Of a stretch of 19,919 bases of DNA, positions 14,980 through 19,919 are shown piece after piece. The first letter of the stretch is position 1. Each line of letters opens with the position of its first letter. The notes beneath the pieces were generated by a model. It searched no databases. It was not told the DNA's origin and saw nothing but the letters and a program-made list of their open reading frames with translations. Origin of the DNA: an archaeon (GTDB lineage: Archaea > Iainarchaeota > Iainarchaeia > Iainarchaeales > CSSED10-239); assembly GCA_029557995.1 (NCBI GenBank), contig JAKQHQ010000004.1:1-19919 (forward strand), written 5' to 3'. The position numbers and the translations under genes were made by a program.

Positions 14980-14994
14980 AATAATATATATTAT
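14980..14994 (+). promoter_or_regulatory. TATA-like box for the restriction-modification relic
   Basis: A TAATATATATTATA element is centred about 28 bp before the ATG at 15017. The relic may therefore still be transcribed. Another TTTTTAAATA box lies at 14961-14970. Confidence 0.4.
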
Positions 14995-15016
14995 AACTAT
15001 TTAGATTGGCAATAAC

Positions 15017-15332
15017 ATGTATGAAAAAGAAAAGCAAAAACTGAAATATCTAATTGATGATTTTAAATCTAATAAGAAACAATATCTAGAGATGTCTGAA
15101 GCAGATATTGAAACTAAGCTTGTTGAAGAACTATTCGTTAATATTCTTGGTTGGAATAAAACAGATTTTCGAAAACAAGCAACTGCAATCCTTTGGAGAT
15201 AAACAAACTTCAAAAAGAGCAAAGTTACAAGAGGAAATAGAAAGAACTGATGAAAAGATTAATCAATTAGTCTATAAGTTATATGAATTGACCCCTGAAG
15301 AGATTAAAATAGTTGAAGATAGTTTAAAGTGA
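15017..15332 (+). pseudogene. Type IIG restriction-modification enzyme relic (5' and 3' ends fused)
   Basis: Two reading frames adjoin. The first (15017-15202) gives KYLIDDFKSNKKQYLEMSEA, then DIETKLVEELFVNILGWN, the usual N-terminus of Eco57I-like Type IIG enzymes (E-A-x-x-E-x-K-L-V-x-x-L-F...LGW). The second, shifted one frame, is coding-like from about 15177 to 15332 and reads LQSFGDKQTSKRAKLQEEIE, then EKINQLVYKLYELTPEEIKI, which is the usual C-terminus (K-I-D-x-L-V-Y-x-L-Y-x-L-T-x-E-E). Such enzymes are normally about 900-1200 residues, so nuclease core, methyltransferase (NPPY) and specificity domains are all missing. A single internal deletion with frame change near 15170-15195 explains this. 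The product would be inactive. It lies between the BRO-N gene and hef, with 12 bp to the hef start. Confidence 0.78.
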
Positions 15333-15344
15333 TTATTTTTTATT

Positions 15345-16907
15345 ATGTCAGATTTTGTTGAGCACAAGTTTGTCAAGAAAGAGACAATCCAAAAACGGTT
15401 GTACCAAGAGCTTTTGACTGTACAGGCGCTCAGGGAGAGCACACTTGTCGTAGCCCCTACTGGGCTTGGCAAGACCATTGTGGCTGTCCTACTTATCGCC
15501 TATACCTATGACGAAAAGAAATCAACGCTTCTCTTGTCCCCCACTAAGCCACTTATCGCCCAACACAAGAAAAGCATTCTTAAGTTTTTGGAGATCCAAG
15601 AAGAGAAAGTAATCCTCTTGACAGGGGAAACGCCCCAAGAGAAGAGAAAAGAGTTTTATGCTGGAGAGGGGCTTGTCATCTGCGCAACCCCCCAAACCAT
15701 CCAACATGATCTTGAAAAAAAACTTATAGACACAAACACTTTCAATCTTGTTATCTTTGACGAGGCGCACAGGGCAGTAGGTAACTACTCCTATGTATTT
15801 ATATCCCAGTATTTCCCAGAAAGCACAAAGAGATTGGGACTCACAGCATCCCCAGGCGCAAGCAAGGCAAAGATTTTAGAGGTTGCAGGCAACCTTGGTA
15901 TAACCAATGTAGAGATAAGAACAGAAGAGGACATAGATGTTAGGGATTATCTTAATGACATTGACATTGAGATTGTCTACACAGAGCTAGATAAAGATTC
16001 CAAGTTTGTCTCTGAAAAGTTAAGGTCCTTTATCCAGTCCAGGATTCTTGTCTTGCGAAAGTTAGGCTATGCTATCCCAGACAACTACACAAAAAAGCAG
16101 ATTCTTGATCTTCAGTCAAGGTTGCTCCTGCTACTTAAAAAATCCAAGTCCGCAAATCGCTTTATTGCCATATCCTTTGTTGCCTCCATCCTTAAAGCCC
16201 TGCACGCCCTGGAGCTCATTGAAACACAAGGTTTTATTGCCTTCCAGAATTATCTTAACAAGCTTGTCTTGGAAAGCAACTCAAAAAAGCCAAGCAAGGC
16301 ACTCACAATGTTTTGCAACTCGCAGGAGTTCAAAGACATTTTTAAGCACCTTGAAAGAAACAAAGAAACCCTTGAATACCGAAAGGAAAAGGAGTTAGTC
16401 AAGCTTGTCAAGGATTTCACTACAAAAAACCAAGATTCCCGCGTTCTTGTTTTTAATAATTTTAGGGATAATGCTGGGCACCTTGTTGAGCTCTTAAACA
16501 AGCAGGAAGGTATAAAAGCCACACGATTTGTTGGACAGGCGACCAAGCCCACCGGTGACCGTGGCCTCTCCCAAAAAGAGCAACTCTCAATTCTTTGCGA
16601 CTTTAAATCTGGCAACTACAACACACTTGTCTGCACATCTGTAGGCGAAGAGGGCTTAGACATACCTTCCGTTGACCTCGTTGTCTTTTACGACGCAGTC
16701 CCTTCTGAGATCAGGGACATCCAAAGGCGTGGCAGGACTGGCAGGTTTAGCGCAGGAAAGGTTATACTTCTCATAAACAAAGGCACGATTGACGAGAAAT
16801 ATTACTTTGTTTCAAAGACCAAGGAAAAGAGGATGAAGCACATCCTCAAAAATTTCAACACAATAAAGAGGAAGAAAAAACAGCAAAAAAAGCTCAGCGA
16901 TTATTAG
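15345..16907 (+). CDS. hef: Hef/FANCM-type SF2 helicase (helicase half of Hef)
   Basis: DNA helicase/translocase that processes stalled forks and branched DNA in euryarchaea. Of 520 residues, RecA1 has Walker A APTGLGKT (37-44), SPTKPLIAQH (65-74), DEAH (139-142) and TASPG (167-171). An inserted helical domain (about 200-350) is of the kind seen in Hef/FANCM. RecA2 has VLVFNNFRDNA (368-377), TSVGEEGLDIPSVD (431-444) and QRRGRTGR (460-467). All helicase motifs are intact. In Pyrococcus-type archaea the same chain continues into an ERCC4 nuclease. Here it stops after a basic tail (KRKKKQQKK), and the nuclease is a separate gene 48 bases downstream. The two together total 743 residues, close to full-length Hef. 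The start ATG at 15345 lies 12 bp after the restriction-modification relic. Confidence 0.93.
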   Translation: MSDFVEHKFVKKETIQKRLYQELLTVQALRESTLVVAPTGLGKTIVAVLLIAYTYDEKKSTLLLSPTKPLIAQHKKSILKFLEIQEEKVILLTGETPQEKRKEFYAGEGLVICATPQTIQHDLEKKLIDTNTFNLVIFDEAHRAVGNYSYVFISQYFPESTKRLGLTASPGASKAKILEVAGNLGITNVEIRTEEDIDVRDYLNDIDIEIVYTELDKDSKFVSEKLRSFIQSRILVLRKLGYAIPDNYTKKQILDLQSRLLLLLKKSKSANRFIAISFVASILKALHALELIETQGFIAFQNYLNKLVLESNSKKPSKALTMFCNSQEFKDIFKHLERNKETLEYRKEKELVKLVKDFTTKNQDSRVLVFNNFRDNAGHLVELLNKQEGIKATRFVGQATKPTGDRGLSQKEQLSILCDFKSGNYNTLVCTSVGEEGLDIPSVDLVVFYDAVPSEIRDIQRRGRTGRFSAGKVILLINKGTIDEKYYFVSKTKEKRMKHILKNFNTIKRKKKQQKKLSDY

Positions 16908-16955
16908 GCCTTGCTTAAAATGCAAAATAGCAAGCATAAGGAGGTTTAGACGACT

Positions 16956-17627
16956 ATGCAATCAAAGATAAAGATTGTGTGTGACTTGCGTGAAAGGGCA
17001 AGCCAGATAGCTCAAGAGCTCTCCTCACTTTCCAATAACGACTTTGAGGTCGTTGTTACTCTTGAGCAGTTGCCACTTGGCGACTACCAGTTAAGCAACG
17101 ATGTCCTCATTGAAAGGAAAACAATAGCAGACCTTGAGGCCTCTATAATTGATGGCAGGATCTTTAATCAAGTTGAGGAGCTTTCAGGCAAGGTGAAAAA
17201 GCCCTGCCTAATTGTTGAGGGCGTGCTTAACTTTTCTAACAATGACAATAGGATAAACAGCAAGTCCCTGATAGGTTTGCTTACAGCAGTAGGCCTTAAC
17301 TACAGGGTGCCTATATTCTTTACAAGAAACCAGAAAGAGACAGCCCTTTTCCTTTACATCATTGCCAAGCGCGAGCAGTATGGCATAAAAGGAAGCGAGC
17401 CTAAGCACCGCTTTAGCAAGTCCAAGATGTCTTTTTCAGACCAGCAGTTGTTCATACTTGAGTCCTTCCCAGATATTGGCCCAAGCCTTGCTAGATCTTT
17501 ATTGAAAAAGTTCAAGACCCTAAAAGCAATAGCTAACGCTAGTCCCAAGGAGCTTCAGGAAGTTGATAAGATGGGTCCAAAGAAGGCAGAAAAGATGAGC
17601 TATCTTTTCGCTAGGCGTTTTGATTAG
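16956..17627 (+). CDS. ERCC4/XPF-type nuclease with (HhH)2 (nuclease half of Hef)
   Basis: Structure-specific endonuclease acting on forks and flaps, normally as a dimer. Of 223 residues, the nuclease domain (1-145) has VCDLRER (D10), LPLGDYQLSNDVLIERKTIADL with G42-D43 and the E53-R54-K55-x3-D59 core, and IIDGRIFNQ. The tandem helix-hairpin-helix domain (165-220) reads LESFPDIGPSLARSLLKKF, then ELQEVDKMGPKKAEKM, with the typical G-x-x-x-A hairpins. The active-site acidic residues and Lys are present. AAGGAGGT (16938-16945) lies 10 bases before the ATG, a true independent translation start, so the split from the helicase is not a frameshift artefact. Its stop codon overlaps the stop of the opposite-strand relic at 17624. 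Confidence 0.93.
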   Translation: MQSKIKIVCDLRERASQIAQELSSLSNNDFEVVVTLEQLPLGDYQLSNDVLIERKTIADLEASIIDGRIFNQVEELSGKVKKPCLIVEGVLNFSNNDNRINSKSLIGLLTAVGLNYRVPIFFTRNQKETALFLYIIAKREQYGIKGSEPKHRFSKSKMSFSDQQLFILESFPDIGPSLARSLLKKFKTLKAIANASPKELQEVDKMGPKKAEKMSYLFARRFD

Positions 17628-18103
17628 TGTTTTAGCTTTCCAAGCTCTGCAATCTGTTTATGGCTTAACTTAGACAGCTCTCTAATGTTTTGTTTTTTCA
17701 GACACAAGTGAAAATAATTTTTTTTAGTTTTTCTTTGCTTTCCTTTATCTCTTTAATTTGCTTTTCACTCAGCTTACTGTAATCTGTCTCTTGTATCTGC
17801 CTGTATTTTCCCCTGATGCTTGCCATTTCTTTTTCTATGTTTCTTAAGACCTTTGCTATAATCTTTGGGTTCTGTTTGATATATTTTGCAAACTCATATT
17901 CCTTAAGCTGTTGCCTAAGTATAGTATCAATTGTTGTATCCAGTGCCTCCATTTTAAGTTCTTTCAGTTTGGAATTCCTTGATTTAGGTAGGTTATATCG
18001 TCAAGCAAAAACTCATCCAATAGGCTTATCTCTGCCATTGCGTTTTCTAGGTTGTCTAAACATAGCTTGGCTTTCAGTTAATTCTGTGATGCCTTGTTGG
18101 CAT
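17624..18103 (-). pseudogene. Small coiled-coil protein gene broken by frameshifts
   Basis: Coding-like segments lie in different frames on the minus strand. From upstream to downstream: about 18098-18063 (GITELTESQA), 18077-17964 (LDNLENAMAEISLLDEFLLD, ending QGIPN and a stop), 17952-17698 (MEALDTTIDTILRQQLKEYE, with a long Lys/Glu-rich helix) and about 17717-17624 (LKKQNIRELSKLSHKQIAEL, ending at a stop). The longest intact piece, 17698-17952 (84 residues), leaves its frame at an A8 run (17718-17725 on the plus strand). One extra base there continues into the last segment. SKLS-x-KQI-x-E occurs both before and after that break, supporting one coding unit. TTTAAAAAG (about 18128-18136, minus) gives a leaderless-type start near ATG 18103. 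No family is recognised. Independent small ORFs or sequencing errors are the alternatives. Confidence 0.55.
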
Positions 18104-18164
18104 GTGCACACCCCCCCAAATGTTCTTTTTAAATAGTTTTCTGTATTTAATTATTTTATCTAAT

Positions 18165-18180
18165 GTTTACTAATGTAAAC
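18165..18180. promoter_or_regulatory. Palindrome GTTTAC-TAAT-GTAAAC upstream of eS8
   Basis: A perfect 6-bp inverted repeat with a 4-bp spacer, 26 bp before the eS8 ATG. A/T-rich TATA-like elements (18142-18159) lie just upstream, so the palindrome would cover the predicted transcription start. It could be an operator or a short leader hairpin. Confidence 0.45.
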
Positions 18181-18206
18181 ACAACAAAAAAAGGGAATGA
18201 TAAACA

Positions 18207-18602
18207 ATGGTTGAATGGAAAAGAGTTTCAAGGAGAAAACCCACAGGCGGGATAAACAATGCAGTCAATGCAAAGACAAAGTCCCTAAGCGACAAGGGCG
18301 GGAAGTTCTCCAAGACAACAGTCTCAAAGACAGACAAGAGATATAAGTCAAGGACAGTTGGTGGCAACGAGAAGACAAAGCTCTCTCATGCGCAGACAGT
18401 CCTTGTTTCAAAGGGCAACAAGACAGTCAAGGGCAGGATCCTTGATGTTACAGAAAATCCAGCAAACAAGCACTTTGTCAGGGAGAGGGTAATCACAAAA
18501 GGCGCAATCCTCAAGGTTGAAATTGACGGCAAGGAAGCAAAGGTAAAGGTTACATCACGTCCAGGGCAGAACGGGCTTGTCTATGCGGTTTTGGCAAAGT
18601 AA
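18207..18602 (+). CDS. 30S ribosomal protein eS8
   Basis: Archaeal/eukaryotic small-subunit protein with no bacterial counterpart. The 131 residues match the archaeal form. The N-terminus WKRVSRRKPTGG is diagnostic, and a late strand region FVRERVITKGAILKVEIDGK followed by VTSRPGQNGLVYAVLAK closes the beta-barrel part. The ATG at 18207 has no strong ribosome site, consistent with a short leader. The archaeosortase gene begins 9 bases after its stop, so the two share a transcript. Codon use is G-rich in Lys/Gly codons, as expected of a highly expressed gene. Confidence 0.96.
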   Translation: MVEWKRVSRRKPTGGINNAVNAKTKSLSDKGGKFSKTTVSKTDKRYKSRTVGGNEKTKLSHAQTVLVSKGNKTVKGRILDVTENPANKHFVRERVITKGAILKVEIDGKEAKVKVTSRPGQNGLVYAVLAK

Positions 18603-18611
18603 GAGAATCCA

Positions 18612-19163
18612 ATGAAAAAGGAACCTTTTTCTAAACAATTGAAAAAAGACCTAAAAAGCAAGAGCGAACACAAAAAGGCGCTTTTCTTTCTTTTCCTTTT
18701 CATATGTTTCTTTGTTGTCTTTTATCTTCTATGCACTATTTTTTATAGTCATATCAATTATTTCTTTGGCTATTTTTCAAGCTTTCTTTTAAAGGCAATC
18801 TTTGGGGTTTCAAATACCTTTGTCTTTGACAGTTATATTACAATCTCTCAGATTTACATACCTTTACTTTCCCAGCCAATAGAAATAGGTTTTCTCTGTT
18901 GTGGTATCATAGAGTTTTGCCTTCTCTCAAGTGCAATACTTGCATCCAAGGGGATTTCAATCAAGAAAAGAGTGGCTGGTTTTCTCTTGTCTATCCCTCT
19001 TATAATCCTATTCAATCTTTTCAGGATTACAATAACTATAATCATTGTCCTTCATTCTTCACAGGGCTTTGCAGAGTTCATACATGGCTTCTTGTTTAGG
19101 GTTTTTCTTGTGATTCTTGTTGTTGGCTTTTATTACCTTTGGTTTAAGCACTCAAGCAAGTGA
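18612..19163 (+). CDS. Archaeosortase/exosortase-family protein
   Basis: A polytopic membrane protein of 183 residues with about five or six transmembrane segments. Members of this family are transpeptidase-like enzymes that recognise C-terminal sorting signals (Cys-Arg-His/Asn/Arg triad) and process or lipid-anchor secreted proteins. Here the triad candidates are C96 or C97 in IGFLCCGIIEF, R138 in LFNLFRITITI, and H158 with R163 in FIHGFLFRVF. The spacing and the pattern N-x-x-R then H-x-x-x-x-R follow the family. The positively charged N-terminus (residues 1-22) suggests the N-terminus is inside. No target with a recognisable sorting tail is complete in this window. A secreted protein gene begins at 19790 but is cut off. 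It lies 9 bases after eS8. Confidence 0.83.
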   Translation: MKKEPFSKQLKKDLKSKSEHKKALFFLFLFICFFVVFYLLCTIFYSHINYFFGYFSSFLLKAIFGVSNTFVFDSYITISQIYIPLLSQPIEIGFLCCGIIEFCLLSSAILASKGISIKKRVAGFLLSIPLIILFNLFRITITIIIVLHSSQGFAEFIHGFLFRVFLVILVVGFYYLWFKHSSK

Positions 19164-19201
19164 CAAGCCCTAATCTCGTTAAAGCAACGACATCAAGATA
19201 G

Positions 19202-19585
19202 CTATTTGCTTTCCTTAATCAGGGTTTTAACCTGAGAAACAGTTGTGTATTCCAAGGGGTTTATATTATCCACAATATATTTCATCTCTTTAAGTTCTTC
19301 AGCTTTGGCATATCTTTTTGAAAACATATCTAAAGTTGCTTCTATGCTTTTTATCTTTGACTTTATTTCCTTTATCTCTGTCAAGACCTGTTGTATCTGC
19401 TCATTTGTGGGCCCAGCCCCGCTAACTCCATCTCCTGACTTTGCAGCTACCTTCTTGTTTAGCACAAGTATGTTTCTGCTAAGTATCTTCTCGTTATGCA
19501 CAAGATACTTTATTTTTTCAGACAACACAAGTATGCTTGACTGCAGCGCCTTTATGTCCTGAGAGATTCCGCTATCTTCTACCAT
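19202..19585 (-). CDS. Small coiled-coil protein, unknown function
   Basis: A 127-residue, almost entirely helical protein with heptad-like Leu/Ile spacing in two parts: residues about 8-50 (IKALQSSILVLSEKIKYLV) and about 62-105 (IQQVLTEIKEIKSKIKSIEA), separated by a Gly/Ser-rich linker (KSGDGVSGAGPTNEQ). The end (NINPLEYTTVSQVKTLIKE) is a short distinct motif. No signal peptide or transmembrane helix is visible, so it is probably cytoplasmic or a scaffold. A TATA-like TTTTTAAATATTTC (19614-19627, minus) is centred about 35 bp before the ATG at 19585, suggesting a start near 19594 and a leader of a few bases. It converges with the archaeosortase gene, with 38 bp between their ends. Confidence 0.72.
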   Translation of the reverse strand: MVEDSGISQDIKALQSSILVLSEKIKYLVHNEKILSRNILVLNKKVAAKSGDGVSGAGPTNEQIQQVLTEIKEIKSKIKSIEATLDMFSKRYAKAEELKEMKYIVDNINPLEYTTVSQVKTLIKESK

Positions 19586-19613
19586 ATGTTAACCCCTTAG
19601 ATAATAGATATTT

Positions 19614-19627
19614 GAAATATTTAAAAA
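19614..19627 (-). promoter_or_regulatory. TATA-like box for the coiled-coil protein gene
   Basis: On the minus strand this reads TTTTTAAATATTTC, about 35 bp upstream of the ATG at 19585, giving a very short leader. Confidence 0.4.
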
Positions 19628-19734
19628 CTGTATGTTTCCTTCCCCACCAAACATCTGTTTTCCAGTAGCCCTTCTCTTTTCACACAGTTTTTAAATCTTT
19701 TGTCGCAATAAATATTTATTAATTAGACAAAGTT

Positions 19735-19761
19735 AATGGCTCTTTCCTCCTTTGAGCCATT
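19735..19761 (+). promoter_or_regulatory. Leader hairpin with CCTCC in the loop
   Basis: AATGGCTC (19735-19742) and GAGCCATT (19754-19761) are perfect 8-bp complements around the loop TTTCCTCCTTT. The loop CCTCC could pair with the GGAG at 19773-19776, the only ribosome-site-like element before the ATG at 19790. TATA-like DNA (19707-19720) would start transcription near 19735, so the hairpin would be at the 5' end of the leader. Confidence 0.5.
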
Positions 19762-19789
19762 CCCCAAAATTTGGAGACATGATTTGGTT

Positions 19790-19919
19790 ATGAAAAGATT
19801 TATGGTTATATTTAGTTTGCTATTCATTCTTGCTACTGTTTATGCAGTTCCATTTTCAATTGACTATTCCTATGTCAATACAGATTCTGAGCTGGAATAC
19901 CTAAATTTGCAATATGGCA
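19790..19919 (+). CDS. Secreted protein (partial, 5' end)
   Basis: The first 43 residues of a gene that runs off the right edge. It starts MKRFMVIFSLLFILATVYAV, a clear signal peptide (basic N-terminus, hydrophobic core, V-Y-A cleavage site), then PFSIDYSYVNTDSELEY. The rest is not visible, so no family can be named. The ATG at 19790 is chosen over 19779, which meets a stop after four codons. A GGAG (19773-19776) lies 13 bases upstream. Because an archaeosortase is encoded just before it, the missing C-terminus should be checked for a sorting signal. Confidence 0.65.
   Translation, partial: MKRFMVIFSLLFILATVYAVPFSIDYSYVNTDSELEYLNLQYG

Noticed and set aside
16250..16615. 121-residue minus-strand open frame opposite the hef helicase
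   Set aside because: It is antisense to conserved helicase motifs and has a Ser/Cys-rich composition typical of shadow frames.
16910..16934. Inverted repeat CTTGCT / AGCAAG between the two hef genes
   Set aside because: The 6-bp stem with a 13-base loop is short and weak. It has no T-run, so I do not call it a terminator or attenuator.
17816..18136. 106-residue plus-strand open frame across the coiled-coil relic
   Set aside because: It is hydrophobic and Ser/Cys-rich because it complements Lys/Glu-rich coding DNA on the other strand, and it has no start signal.
19245..19562. 105-residue plus-strand open frame opposite the coiled-coil protein
   Set aside because: The Phe/Ser/Ile-rich composition mirrors the Lys/Glu-rich minus-strand gene, which has a promoter-like box and heptad pattern.
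1..19919. tRNA, rRNA, CRISPR array, insertion sequence or integrase
   Set aside because: I looked for cloverleaf-type stems, regularly spaced repeats, transposase or integrase motifs and terminal inverted repeats and saw none. Subtle RNA genes cannot be excluded without a covariance-model search.

Overview
The window comes from an archaeon with an AT-rich, compact genome. The evidence is an archaeal-type PheS/PheT pair, aIF5A with a hypusine site, eS8, uL1-uL10(P0)-P1 stalk genes, an LSm protein, Hef-type repair proteins and an archaeosortase. Genes at the head of transcription units have a TATA-like element about 25-27 bp before the start codon (leaderless geometry), while internal genes carry GGTGA or GGAGG ribosome sites. 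Many small membrane or coiled-coil proteins and a Hef split into two genes suggest a DPANN-type lineage (Woesearchaeota/Pacearchaeota-like). That placement is an inference from gene content, not a phylogeny.

Layout. 1-248 (-): 5' end of an UlaG-like metallo-beta-lactamase-fold gene. 347-4353 (+): a secreted or membrane protein, then pheS and pheT. 4305-5481 (-): aIF5A followed by a zinc-dependent phospholipase C-like gene whose end overlaps the end of pheT. 5609-9008 (+): a tight six-gene cluster encoding a NYN-domain nuclease-like protein, a DUF2226-like protein, a Roadblock-like protein, a MinD/ParA ATPase, an LSm protein and a membrane coiled-coil protein. 9010-9162 (-): a 50-residue hydrophobic protein gene. 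9273-11180 (+): a degenerate HAD-like protein and enolase. 11260-13944 (+): a membrane-anchored GATase-fold-like protein, then uL1, uL10 and P1, closed by a strong hairpin/T-run terminator.

13980-15340 is a small accessory islet. It holds a BRO-N/DinD-like gene and a relic of a Type IIG restriction-modification gene in which only the 5' and 3' ends remain, joined out of frame. 15345-17627 (+) encodes Hef as two separate genes, helicase then ERCC4/HhH nuclease. 17624-18103 (-) looks like a small coiled-coil gene broken by several frameshifts. 18207-19163 (+) holds eS8 and an archaeosortase/exosortase-family protein. 19202-19585 (-) is a coiled-coil protein, and a secreted protein gene starts at 19790 and runs off the end.

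Most of the window is housekeeping: translation (PheST, aIF5A, uL1, uL10, P1, eS8), glycolysis (enolase) and replication-fork repair (Hef). The best candidate for an undescribed system is the 5609-9008 cluster. It combines a positioning ATPase, a Roadblock-like partner, a DUF2226 protein and a membrane protein with two RNA-related proteins (NYN and LSm), and several members have amphipathic basic ends that could bind membrane.
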